Assembly: GCA_030427405.1 (NCBI GenBank)
Contig: JAUHXK010000003.1
Location: 186,001-250,000, forward strand
DNA from: Alphaproteobacteria bacterium
GTDB taxonomy: Bacteria; Pseudomonadota; Alphaproteobacteria; Rhodobacterales; Rhodobacteraceae
Length of the DNA: 64,000 bases
Direction of reading: 5' to 3'
Shown: piece after piece, positions 46,226 through 55,349 of the stretch
Layout: each line of letters begins with the position of its first letter
Numbering within the stretch: position 1 is the stretch's first letter
The notes under the pieces: model-generated
What the model saw: only the letters and a program-made list of their open reading frames with translations
What the model was told of the DNA's origin: nothing
The model's database searches: none
Program-made: the position numbers and the translations under genes

Positions 46226-48688
46226 TTAGCGTGGCGTAAGGACCGTGACGCCAACCGCTGCTGCGCGGGCCAGGTCGATATCCAGGGACATGGGGATGTA
46301 TTCCCCGCGCCGCCACAGCTGTGCCTGGTCGTCATAGTATCGCGACAGGAAATGGCCGGACTGGCCCGTTGCGGTGATGAAGACCGAGCTGTCAGGATCG
46401 GCGAAATCATAGACGCCGCGATATCCCGCGCCATGCACGTTTTGGAACGGGTCGGGACCGTCTCCGGACGTGCGGCCCCGCAGCAAGGTGTTGTCGCCGC
46501 CGCTGGTGGATTGGCGGATATTGACGAAGTACCGCAGCACCGGGATCGTCCCCAGAACCGGATGGTCATGGGTGGCCTGGTGTGCATCGCCCCAGCGCAA
46601 CGACTCGAGCGCGCCGCCATAGCGTTCCGTTATCCAGATCAGCGCATCGTCCAGCGCCAGGCGGGCCATATCGGTGCAGGTCTCGGTCGGGGCGCTTTGC
46701 CGGACATCGCACCAGACCCCGGCACCGTCGATGTCGCGGTATACGCGTTCGATGAACAAGGGCTCGACATGCTTGAACTCGTTTGCCAGCGGCCCCAGCT
46801 CATCCGCGATCAGGCGGATTTGCAAGGCCCGCAGCCAGGCCGCATAAATCAGCGGCTCGGGCAGATGTTCGTTCATCTCGCCGTTCCACTCGGCCAGCAG
46901 GGACAAGGCGATCTGGCGTTGGCGTTCGGGTGTGCCTGCCGGTGCCGCCTCGCCGGTGAACCACAGGTCGGCGCCGATCAGCGGCAGCAAGGACCGTGCG
47001 GTAAAGCTGACCGTGTCAAGCTGTGCTTCGATAAAGCTGTCGCGGGTATGCACCTCGCGCGATTGCATCAGGCGTTCCCAGCGGTGGATCCGCTGCGTAT
47101 CGCCCCATTCATACGAGACATGGTCGGGAAAGGGGCGGTCGATGATCTTGTTGTTGGTATTGCCCAAAATACCGCCCAAAGGGGCCACGAATTCGGGGTT
47201 GTCTGCAAAGGGAAGCCGCCCCTGCCAAAGGTTTTCGCGCAGCCATCCTTGCGTCGGGACGCGCCCCTTGCCGACGTTTCGCCGGTCGCGGGCGGGCATG
47301 GCGCCGATCAGCTTCATCCCGATGGTGTTCTGGTCGACCAGCGACAGGTTCTGCGACGGGGCAATGAACCCCTCGGCCACGCGGATCGCCTCTTGGACAG
47401 TATCTGCGTTCATCAGGGCCATCGACGCGGTCATCGACGTATCGCGCGGGCTGAGCGCGGTCCAGCTGAGCGAGGCGACGTGCCCCGGCGGAGTGATGCT
47501 GGCCAGGTCAAGATGCGTTCCGGGCAGAACCGGTCCATTGTCGGTCCAGCGCAGTGTCAGCGTAACGGGGGCGGCATTTTTAATGTCGATGATGGACGGG
47601 CGCGTCTGGAACCGCTTATAGCCGTCAGGCGTCAGATACTCTTCTGGGTTGTCGGGGTTTAGCTGTTCGATATGAACGTCCTGATCGTCGAGGTAAGACG
47701 AGGTCAGCCCCCAGCCAAGCCGATCGCTGCGCCCGGTCATAATGGCCGGAACACCGGGGATCGAGGCGCCGATGACGCCCCCCTTGGCCAGTTCCAGCCG
47801 GGCCAGGTACCAGATGCCGGGCGCGGTGAAACCCAAATGCGGATCGTTGGCCAACAGCGTGCCGCCACTGGCGGATCGGGACGGCGCGGCGGTCCATGCG
47901 TTGGATGCGCCAGCCAGCCCCCGGACCGGAATTGGCGATAGTGGATGCGCGGGTTCGGGGTCGCTGGCTGCGTATCGGGGCAGGCCGGGAAACAGTGCGG
48001 CATATTCGGGCAGCGCCGCGATGCCCGAACCGGGAACGTCCGGCAGGATATCGGCAAGCCGCGCCGGGTCGTTCAGCATCAGCGATGTCCGCGCCCGCAG
48101 CACCTCGTCGCGCATATGGCCCGACAATTGCAGGCTCATCAGCTTGATGATCGCAAGGCTGTCGCCGGGTTGCCAGGGCGAAACCGGCGCGTTGAACAAG
48201 AACATCTCGGGCGCGCCACGTCCCAGCGCCATTTCGTTGATTTCCGTCAGGCGGGCATTTACCCCCGCGGAATAAGCCCGCAGGGCGGCCTTGGTATAAT
48301 CGTCCTGTACCTCTACCGACCGGTGGGCAAGCCCATAGAGGTCCAACCGGCGCAGGAACTTGTCGACGGAAACGGTGCGCGCGCCAAAAATCTCGGACAG
48401 CCGCCCCTGGACGGTCCGGCGCAGGATGGTCATTTGCCACAACCGATCCTGGGCATGGGCATAGCCCAGTCCGAAAAAGACATCCGGGTCGGTTTGCCCC
48501 AGTATATGCGGGACATTGGCGGTATCCCGGACGATTTCGACAGGTGCATCCAGCCCGTCAACAGACAGGGTTTGGTCATAGTCGGGCAGGGACTGGCTGG
48601 CCAGGAAATAGACCAGCCCGATGGCGCCAAGCGTCAGCAAGACAAGCCCTGACGCGACCCGCATCAACCAGCGAAAAACATGACCCAT
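46226..48688 (-). CDS. Penicillin acylase family N-terminal-nucleophile hydrolase
   Basis: An 820-residue precursor of the Ntn-hydrolase fold. One N-terminal membrane helix (about 8-30) anchors or exports it. The alpha chain is followed by a spacer and the autocatalytic cut site before Ser262 in GASNAW; the beta chain then opens with SNAWTAAPSRSASGG and holds DPHLGF. Relatives cleave penicillin G, glutaryl-cephalosporins, or acyl-homoserine lactones (quorum quenching); sequence alone does not tell which. It is single, with its own 162-bp upstream gap. Confidence 0.88.
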   Translation of the reverse strand: MGHVFRWLMRVASGLVLLTLGAIGLVYFLASQSLPDYDQTLSVDGLDAPVEIVRDTANVPHILGQTDPDVFFGLGYAHAQDRLWQMTILRRTVQGRLSEIFGARTVSVDKFLRRLDLYGLAHRSVEVQDDYTKAALRAYSAGVNARLTEINEMALGRGAPEMFLFNAPVSPWQPGDSLAIIKLMSLQLSGHMRDEVLRARTSLMLNDPARLADILPDVPGSGIAALPEYAALFPGLPRYAASDPEPAHPLSPIPVRGLAGASNAWTAAPSRSASGGTLLANDPHLGFTAPGIWYLARLELAKGGVIGASIPGVPAIMTGRSDRLGWGLTSSYLDDQDVHIEQLNPDNPEEYLTPDGYKRFQTRPSIIDIKNAAPVTLTLRWTDNGPVLPGTHLDLASITPPGHVASLSWTALSPRDTSMTASMALMNADTVQEAIRVAEGFIAPSQNLSLVDQNTIGMKLIGAMPARDRRNVGKGRVPTQGWLRENLWQGRLPFADNPEFVAPLGGILGNTNNKIIDRPFPDHVSYEWGDTQRIHRWERLMQSREVHTRDSFIEAQLDTVSFTARSLLPLIGADLWFTGEAAPAGTPERQRQIALSLLAEWNGEMNEHLPEPLIYAAWLRALQIRLIADELGPLANEFKHVEPLFIERVYRDIDGAGVWCDVRQSAPTETCTDMARLALDDALIWITERYGGALESLRWGDAHQATHDHPVLGTIPVLRYFVNIRQSTSGGDNTLLRGRTSGDGPDPFQNVHGAGYRGVYDFADPDSSVFITATGQSGHFLSRYYDDQAQLWRRGEYIPMSLDIDLARAAAVGVTVLTPR

Positions 48689-48785
48689 CGGTGCGGTACC
48701 ACTTTGTTCAATTCAAGTTGCGCCAAGTCTATTTCATGGCGCGGGTGTCCGAAAGAGGAACCGCCCGAAAATCTGGCCGCGAAAA

Positions 48786-48824
48786 GAAAGACCCCGCCAG
48801 AACCGGTTGGGATCTGGCGGGGTC
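48786..48824 (-). terminator. Rho-independent terminator downstream of the SYLF gene
   Basis: GACCCCGCCAGA (48790-48801) pairs perfectly with TCTGGCGGGGTC (48813-48824). On the minus strand the hairpin is followed by CTTTCTTTTC. It lies 27 bases after the SYLF lipoprotein stop. Confidence 0.8.
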
Positions 48825-48850
48825 CAAGGGTGGGGGGAGTGGTATGTCGT

Positions 48851-49423
48851 TTACGGGATGATACGCGTGTATTTCTGACCTTCGACCGTCGCGCCGATCT
48901 GCAGGCCGGCCTGACCGAATATGGCCGCCAGGACCGGCGTGCGCAGGGTTGTCGTATCAGTGGAAAGTTGGTCGCCCTGATCGCTGACCACATATCCGAT
49001 ATCGGCCCCCGCGGTCCAACCGCTGGAGCGGCGGAAATCGTTCAGCGCGTCCTCGGTCATGAAGAACAGGACATGGGCGTATTGCTGGGCGCCGATCTGC
49101 AGGCCGGCCGTGCCCTTGACGGCCGAGTAATAGTCGACCGTTGCCCCCTGAATGCGCAGCGCGCCGCGCCCATAGCCGCCACCAAAGACGAAACCCGCCT
49201 CGGTGATTAGGGGCATGACCAGCATGCCGTTCGCCTTGTCGGCGATTTCAACCGTATTGGGATAGCGGCTGTACATTTCGTTCAGCGTGGCGTCGACGCG
49301 CGCGTCGATGGTCGCCGCGTTGGAATTGCCAATGCCGTTGCCGCAAGCGGCGGTCAGCGTCAGTCCGGCCATGCCAAAGGCAAAGCCGCGACGGCTCAAT
49401 CGAGGTGTCTGGAAACTGCTCAT
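48851..49423 (-). CDS. SYLF/YSC84-like lipoprotein with a twin-arginine signal
   Basis: A 190-residue protein. The N-terminus has SRRGFAFG then a hydrophobic stretch and LTAAC, so it looks like a Tat-exported lipoprotein (Cys near residue 27). The mature part is the SYLF (DUF500) lipid-binding fold: GMLVMPLITEAGFVFGGGYGRG, GAQQYAHVLFFM and SGWTAGADIGYV. Relatives bind phosphoinositides in eukaryotes; the bacterial role is not established. The start at 49423 is set by the signal. Upstream gap to hemB is 144 bp. Confidence 0.85.
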   Translation of the reverse strand: MSSFQTPRLSRRGFAFGMAGLTLTAACGNGIGNSNAATIDARVDATLNEMYSRYPNTVEIADKANGMLVMPLITEAGFVFGGGYGRGALRIQGATVDYYSAVKGTAGLQIGAQQYAHVLFFMTEDALNDFRRSSGWTAGADIGYVVSDQGDQLSTDTTTLRTPVLAAIFGQAGLQIGATVEGQKYTRIIP

Positions 49424-49567
49424 GTTTATTTTTTCTCTGTCGATGTGCCTGAAATGCCGGGTGATCCCGATCTTATGTGCGAGAATACGCCGATTGCAGC
49501 TGCGTGTCACGGAAAAGCTGCCCGGTCCGCACGGGTTATCGGCGAAAACTTGCAAGATACCGGGGAA

Positions 49568-50566
49568 TTAGCCCTGAAGGATACGGGCCACTTGCGGTGC
49601 AAAATAGGTCAGGATGCCATTGCAGCCTGCGCGTTTGAACGCCAGCAGGCTTTCCAGCATGACCTTTTCGCCGTCGATCCAGCCGTTTTGCGCCGCGGCC
49701 TGGATCATCGCGTATTCACCGGACACCTGATAGGCATAGGTCGGCGCGCCAAAGGTGTCTTTGACTCGCCGGCAGATATCCAGATAGGGCAACCCCGGTT
49801 TGATCATGACCATGTCTGCGCCTTCGCTCAGGTCGCGTTCGATCAGGCGCAGCGCCTCATCCGTGTTGGCCGGATCCATCTGATAGGTCTTCTTGTCTCC
49901 GGTCAGCGCCCCGGATGCGCCCACCGCATCGCGGAACGGGCCATAAAAGGCGCTGGCATATTTTGCGGCATAGCTAAGGATCATCACCCGCTGGTGGCCC
50001 GCCGATTCAAGCGCGCGGCGCATTTCGCCGATACGGCCATCCATCATGTCCGACGGGCCGATGATGTCGGCCCCGGCCTCGGCCTGCGCCAGCGTCATCT
50101 TGACCAGCGCCTCGACCGTCCGGTCATTCACGATCTCACCATCCACGACATAACCGTCATGGCCGTTGATGTTGTAGGGGTCCAGCGCCACGTCCGTCAT
50201 CACCGCGATATCCGGCGCCGCGGCCTTGATCGCGCGAATGGCGCGGTTCGACAGGTTGTCGGGGTTCCAGGCCTCGGCGCAATCTTCGGTCTTCAGCGCG
50301 GTATCGGTATAGGGAAAGATGCAGATGGCCGGAATTCCAAGCGCCTGTGCCTCGGTCGCGGCGCGGGCGATCAGGTCGACCGAGCGGCGCATGACGCCGG
50401 GCATCGAGGGCACGGGTTCTTCGATGCCTTCGCCATCGCGCACGAAAACGGGCCAGATCAGATCCTGAATGCCCAAACTGTTCTCGCGTACCAGCCCCCG
50501 GATCGCATCGGATTGACGCGCCCTGCGAAAGCGGGCAAGTGGATAGGGGGCGACGGTCGGTTTCAT
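49568..50566 (-). CDS. hemB: Delta-aminolevulinic acid dehydratase (porphobilinogen synthase)
   Basis: HemB (332 residues) condenses two 5-aminolevulinate molecules in heme and bacteriochlorophyll synthesis. The Schiff-base lysines are Lys202 (AAKYASAFYGPFR) and Lys256 (MVMIKPGLPYLD). The zinc cysteines of enteric HemB are absent: the site reads DVALDPYNINGHDG (125-138), the zinc-free type seen in Rhodobacter and plants, which may use magnesium. ATG 50566 is chosen; the frame upstream crosses the divergent gap. Divergent from the membrane gene at 50684. Confidence 0.97.
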   Translation of the reverse strand: MKPTVAPYPLARFRRARQSDAIRGLVRENSLGIQDLIWPVFVRDGEGIEEPVPSMPGVMRRSVDLIARAATEAQALGIPAICIFPYTDTALKTEDCAEAWNPDNLSNRAIRAIKAAAPDIAVMTDVALDPYNINGHDGYVVDGEIVNDRTVEALVKMTLAQAEAGADIIGPSDMMDGRIGEMRRALESAGHQRVMILSYAAKYASAFYGPFRDAVGASGALTGDKKTYQMDPANTDEALRLIERDLSEGADMVMIKPGLPYLDICRRVKDTFGAPTYAYQVSGEYAMIQAAAQNGWIDGEKVMLESLLAFKRAGCNGILTYFAPQVARILQG

Positions 50567-50683
50567 GCGTGTTCTCCTTGAACATTCGCGCATTGGGTGG
50601 CATGAATTCGCCGTGGTCTCAAGGGTACCAATGGACGCGCCGCCGCGATAAACCCCCTGAGGATATTGAACAAAGGTTTGGGT

Positions 50684-51208
50684 TTGGACTGGTACTCTTC
50701 GATCTTCGAACTCATCGACATGCGTAGCTTTTCGAATCTGTGGTTCTGGATCGCACTGGCGGTTCTGTGGTCCTCGGCCAGCCATTGGGTGATGGGCGTG
50801 CCCTATGACCTGGTTGTGCGGGCCCGTCGTGTTGGCGGACAGTCCGAGGCAGACCTGCTGGATATCGTGCGTATCAACACCAATCGGCTGATCTATATCG
50901 CGGATGTGTCCGGAGTGGTCATCTTTTCGTTGTGCTGTTTCATTTTTGCCGGTCTGGTAACGCTGGGCTTTTTCTATCATGTCGAGTTCGCGCAGGCGGT
51001 GTTCCTGCTGCTGTTTCCCATGTCTTTGGTTGCGATGATGAACGTCAAGGTCGCCCGCCGTTTGCGGCAGCAGGAACTGACCGTGGAACGCGTGTCAAAG
51101 ATCCTGACCCGCAGCCGCGTCTACACCCAGATCATCGGGATGATCGCGATACTGGTCACTTCGCTTTGGGGCATGTATCAGAACCTTTCGATCGGCGTTC
51201 TGGGATAA
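50684..51208 (+). CDS. Conserved membrane protein upstream of mfd
   Basis: A 174-residue membrane protein with at least four predicted helices (about 18-35, 68-90, 97-115, 145-165). I use TTG 50684 as start (AAAGG seven bases upstream; gives MDWYSSIFELIDMRSF); TTG 50666 and ATG 50720 are alternatives. I do not recognise the family or a function. It ends 20 bp before mfd and may share its transcript. Confidence 0.65.
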   Translation: MDWYSSIFELIDMRSFSNLWFWIALAVLWSSASHWVMGVPYDLVVRARRVGGQSEADLLDIVRINTNRLIYIADVSGVVIFSLCCFIFAGLVTLGFFYHVEFAQAVFLLLFPMSLVAMMNVKVARRLRQQELTVERVSKILTRSRVYTQIIGMIAILVTSLWGMYQNLSIGVLG

Positions 51209-51228
51209 GAAATCTGAAAGGCACGGCA

Positions 51229-54200
51229 ATGACGGCTCCGAACCACGTAACTGTCGGCGGCGCCCCGGAAGGGTATGACGCGCAGCTTGTCCTGAACGAG
51301 GTCGCCCGGTCGGGCGGGCCGGTGGCCCATGTCGCCCGGGACGACAAGCGGTTGGAAGCGATGCGCGCCGCCTTGGCCTTTTTCGCGCCTGACATGCCGG
51401 TCTTTGTCTTTCCGGGTTGGGATTGCCTACCTTATGATCGGGTTTCGCCTAATGCCGATATTGCCGCAGCGCGTGTGGCGACCCTTGCGGCCCTGGTCCA
51501 TCAGATGCCCGACAGGTTTGTGTTGCTGACTACGCTGAATGCGGCGACGCAACGCGTTCCGGCCCGCGCGACTCTGCGCGAGGCGGCGTTCTCGGCCCGG
51601 GTGGGCCAGCGCGTTGATGAAAACGCCCTGCGCAATTTCCTGGTGCGGATGGGGTTTGTCCAAAGCCCGACGGTGATGGAGCCGGGCGACTATGCTATTC
51701 GCGGCGGCATCATTGACATCTACCCGCCCGGTGAGGCCGGTCCGGTTCGGCTGGACCTGTTCGGCGACGTGCTGGACGGCGCGCGCCGGTTCGATCCGGT
51801 CTCGCAGCGCACGACAGACAAGCTGGATGTCGTGGAACTGTCCCCGGTCTCTGAGGTCATTCTGGATGAGGCTGCGATTACCCGGTTCCGACAGAACTAT
51901 CGCATCGAATTTGGCGCGGCGGGCACCGACGATCCGCTGTATGAGGCCGTCAGCGCGGGCCGCAAACATCAGGGCATCGAGCATTGGTTGCCGTTCTTCC
52001 ACGAGACTTTGGAAACGCTGTTCGACTATCTGCCGGGGGCAACGATAACGGTGGACGATCAGGTCACGCCTGCGCGGCTGGCGCGGTGGGACACCATTGC
52101 CGATCAGTATGAAACCCGGCGGCTGGCGCTTGAGAACCGATCACGCATGGACACGGTGTATAAACCGACACCGCCTGCGTTGCTGTATCTGGACGATGCC
52201 GCATGGCAGGCCGCAATCGGTGACCGCCGGGTGCTGCAGTTCAGCCCCTTGCCGCAGGCCAGCGGGCCGGGGGTGATCGACGCAGGCGGGCGGATCGGGC
52301 GCAACTTTGCCCCCGAACGCCAACAGGAAAGCATCAGCCTGTTTGGCGCGCTGGCCAGCCACATCACCGACAAGATGGCCAAGGGGCCGGTGTTGATTGC
52401 GTCTTATTCCGAAGGCGCCCGCGAACGGCTGACGGGGCTGATCGAGGATGAAGGCCTGGCCGAGGCGATCCCGGTGATGAACGGCATCCGCGTCGGAAAG
52501 CGCGGGTTGCATCTGGCCGTCTGGGCCTTGGAACACGGGTTCGAAACGCCCGACCTGACGGTCATTGCCGAACAGGACGTGCTGGGTGACCGTCTGATCC
52601 GCCAGCCCAAGAAACGCCGCAAGGCCGAGAATTTCCTGACCGAGACCCAATCCCTCAGCCCCGGCGATCTGGTGGTGCATGTGGACCACGGCATCGGACG
52701 CTATATGGGGATGGAGGTCGTCACAGCCGCCGGGGCGGCGCACGAATGCCTGCTGCTGGAATATGCCGAAGCGGCCAAGCTGTACCTGCCGGTCGAGAAT
52801 ATCGAGCTGCTGTCGAAATACGGCCATGACGAAGGGCTGTTGGATCGTCTGGGCGGCGGCGCGTGGCAGGCCAAAAAGGCCAAGCTGAAAGAGCGCATCC
52901 GCGAGATGGCAGACAAGCTGATCCGCATCGCCGCCGAGCGCGCCCTGCGCAAAGCGCCCGTGATGGACCCTCCGCCCCACGCGTGGGAGGAGTTCAGCGC
53001 ACGCTTTCCCTATCAGGAAACCGACGACCAGTTGCGAGCGATTTCCGAGGTGATGGAAGACATGCATTCCGGCGCGCCGATGGATCGTCTGATCTGTGGC
53101 GATGTGGGCTTTGGCAAGACCGAGGTCGCCATGCGCGCGGCCTTTGTCGCCGCCATGTCAGGCGTGCAGGTCGCCGTCGTTGCTCCGACAACTCTGCTGG
53201 CTCGTCAACACGCGGCCTCGTTCAAGGAACGCTTCCGAGGTTTCCCGCTTGAGGTCCGTCAGCTTTCGCGTTTTGTCTCGGCCAAAGAGGCGCAGCAGAC
53301 CCGCGACGGGCTGGCGCGCGGCACCGTGGATATCGTGATCGGCACGCATGCCCTGTTGGCCAAAGGGGTGCGGTTCAGCAATCTGGGCCTGCTGATCATC
53401 GACGAGGAACAGCATTTCGGGGTTGGCCACAAGGAACGGCTGAAACAGCTCCGCTCGGACATCCACGTCCTGACCCTGACCGCCACGCCAATCCCGCGGA
53501 CGCTGCAACTGTCGCTGACCGGGGTTCGCGATCTGTCGATCATTGGCACGCCACCCATCGACCGGCTGGCGATACGAACCTATGTCAGCGAGTTCGACGC
53601 TGTGACGATCCGCGAGGCGCTTTTGCGTGAACATTATCGCGGCGGGCAGAGCTTTTACGTGGTGCCGCGCATTTCGGACCTGCCCGAGATCGAGGAATTC
53701 CTGAAGGAACAACTGCCCGAACTCACCTATGTGGTTGCCCATGGGCAGATGGCAGCGGGCGAACTCGACGACCGCATGAACGCCTTTTACGACGGAAAGT
53801 ATGACGTGCTGCTGGCCACGACGATCGTGGAAAGCGGGCTGGATATCCCGACGGCCAACACGATGGTGGTGCACCGGGCGGATATGTTCGGCCTTGCGCA
53901 GCTGTATCAAATACGCGGTCGGGTGGGGCGGTCAAAGACGCGCGCCTATGCCTACCTGACCACCAAACCGCGCGCGCGTCTGACGGCGACGGCTGAAAAG
54001 CGCCTGCGGGTTCTGGGCTCGCTCGATACGTTGGGGGCCGGGTTCACTTTGGCCTCGCAGGATCTGGACATTCGCGGCGCGGGTAACCTGCTGGGCGAGG
54101 AACAATCCGGCCAGATGCGCGACGTCGGCTATGAGCTGTATCAGTCGATGCTGGAAGAGGCGATTGCCAAGATCAAATCCGGCGAGATGGAGGGGCTGTC

Positions 54201-54687
54201 GGATGCCGATGACCAATGGGCGCCGCAGATCAATCTGGGCGTCCCGGTTCTGATCCCCGAGGACTATGTGCCCGATCTGGACGTGCGCCTGGGCCTTTAC
54301 CGTCGCCTGTCATCGCTGTCGACCAAGGTCGAGCTTGAGGGCTTTGCTGCTGAGCTGATCGACCGGTTTGGGGCATTGCCGAAAGAGGTGAACACGCTGA
54401 TGCTGGTCGTGCGCATCAAGGCCATGTGCAAACGCGCAGGCATCGCCAAGCTGGATGGCGGGCCAAAGGGCGCGACGATTCAGTTCCACAATGACAAATT
54501 CGCCTCGCCGCAGGGTCTGGTCGAGTTCATCCAGAACCAGCGCGGGCTGGCCAAGGTCAAAGACAACAAGATCGTCGTGCGGCGCGACTGGAAGAAAGAC
54601 AGCGACAAGATCAAAGGCGCCTTTGCCATTGCGCGCGACCTTGCGGACAAGGTCATGGCGGAAAAGAAGAAAAAGGCGAAAGCCTAG
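51229..54687 (+). CDS. mfd: Transcription-repair coupling factor
   Basis: Mfd (1152 residues) pushes stalled RNA polymerase off damage and recruits UvrA. The N-terminal UvrB-like region is followed by the RNA-polymerase interaction domain (GDLVVHVDHGIGRYMG, near residue 480), the translocase motor with Walker A GDVGFGKTE from residue 624, the DEEQHFGV box, and the C-terminal TRCF domain. It ends in CTAG shared with the convergent gene. GAAAGG lies before ATG 51229. Confidence 0.97.
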   Translation: MTAPNHVTVGGAPEGYDAQLVLNEVARSGGPVAHVARDDKRLEAMRAALAFFAPDMPVFVFPGWDCLPYDRVSPNADIAAARVATLAALVHQMPDRFVLLTTLNAATQRVPARATLREAAFSARVGQRVDENALRNFLVRMGFVQSPTVMEPGDYAIRGGIIDIYPPGEAGPVRLDLFGDVLDGARRFDPVSQRTTDKLDVVELSPVSEVILDEAAITRFRQNYRIEFGAAGTDDPLYEAVSAGRKHQGIEHWLPFFHETLETLFDYLPGATITVDDQVTPARLARWDTIADQYETRRLALENRSRMDTVYKPTPPALLYLDDAAWQAAIGDRRVLQFSPLPQASGPGVIDAGGRIGRNFAPERQQESISLFGALASHITDKMAKGPVLIASYSEGARERLTGLIEDEGLAEAIPVMNGIRVGKRGLHLAVWALEHGFETPDLTVIAEQDVLGDRLIRQPKKRRKAENFLTETQSLSPGDLVVHVDHGIGRYMGMEVVTAAGAAHECLLLEYAEAAKLYLPVENIELLSKYGHDEGLLDRLGGGAWQAKKAKLKERIREMADKLIRIAAERALRKAPVMDPPPHAWEEFSARFPYQETDDQLRAISEVMEDMHSGAPMDRLICGDVGFGKTEVAMRAAFVAAMSGVQVAVVAPTTLLARQHAASFKERFRGFPLEVRQLSRFVSAKEAQQTRDGLARGTVDIVIGTHALLAKGVRFSNLGLLIIDEEQHFGVGHKERLKQLRSDIHVLTLTATPIPRTLQLSLTGVRDLSIIGTPPIDRLAIRTYVSEFDAVTIREALLREHYRGGQSFYVVPRISDLPEIEEFLKEQLPELTYVVAHGQMAAGELDDRMNAFYDGKYDVLLATTIVESGLDIPTANTMVVHRADMFGLAQLYQIRGRVGRSKTRAYAYLTTKPRARLTATAEKRLRVLGSLDTLGAGFTLASQDLDIRGAGNLLGEEQSGQMRDVGYELYQSMLEEAIAKIKSGEMEGLSDADDQWAPQINLGVPVLIPEDYVPDLDVRLGLYRRLSSLSTKVELEGFAAELIDRFGALPKEVNTLMLVVRIKAMCKRAGIAKLDGGPKGATIQFHNDKFASPQGLVEFIQNQRGLAKVKDNKIVVRRDWKKDSDKIKGAFAIARDLADKVMAEKKKKAKA

Positions 54688-55349
54688 TCGCCGGTGACAA
54701 AGGTGCAGATCTGCCAGTCGCCCGCCTCGGTTTTCACCAGCGCAGCGCGATAGCCGACCATGGACCACAGGAAATCGCCGTGCATGTAGCCGGATGTGCC
54801 GTCCGTCAGCAGGACTTTCTGATATTCGGCCCCGGACCGGTGTTCGGGCACAATGACAACCTCGTGGCTGATAAGGTCCAGGATCGGGTCACTGCGCGAT
54901 GGGCCGGTGCGCAGCGATACATTGTCACCTGAGACGAAATAGGCCGTGAACGGGTCCAATGCGGCAGGCAGGGTGATTTTCCATGCATGCGGCATCCAGA
55001 ATTCGCCCTGGTCGTCAAAATATCCCGGTTGAGACAGTGTATCCTGCAACGCTTGCCAATAGGCGTCGGTATTGCCGGTGGCATCCGCCGACTGCGTTTC
55101 GGGCTGCTGCGTCAGGTTGCTGCGCAATTCTTCCGGGCCGCCCTCGGTGCCGTGGCTCAGATAGATGTCGGGGCAGGCCGCGGCGACCACCGCTTCGGTA
55201 TCGCGGGCTCTGACCTTTGACAGCAGGTCGGCGCGAAAATCGACCAGCGCAGGATCACGATCCGCTTCGTCCACGGGCGGAAAATTCTGGCGTTGCGCTA
55301 GGGCGGGCGCGGCGCTCAGCAGCAGGGCTGCCAGAAACGTGGTTTTCAT
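54684..55349 (-). CDS. Secreted SH3-like protein of unknown function
   Basis: A 221-residue protein with a clear signal peptide (MKTTFLAALLLSAAPALA, cleavage before Gln19). The C-terminal third (from about residue 135) has the bacterial SH3 pattern NVSLRTGPSRSDPILDLI, EYQKVLLTDG and GYMHGDFL. The N-terminal half is uncharacterised. Its stop interlocks with the mfd stop as CTAG, and its start overlaps the TPR gene stop (55346-55349). Confidence 0.78.
   Translation of the reverse strand: MKTTFLAALLLSAAPALAQRQNFPPVDEADRDPALVDFRADLLSKVRARDTEAVVAAACPDIYLSHGTEGGPEELRSNLTQQPETQSADATGNTDAYWQALQDTLSQPGYFDDQGEFWMPHAWKITLPAALDPFTAYFVSGDNVSLRTGPSRSDPILDLISHEVVIVPEHRSGAEYQKVLLTDGTSGYMHGDFLWSMVGYRAALVKTEAGDWQICTFVTGD

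Noticed and set aside
46163-47662. A 499-codon open frame opposite the penicillin-acylase gene
   Set aside because: Antisense shadow of a gene with a visible active site; no motifs.
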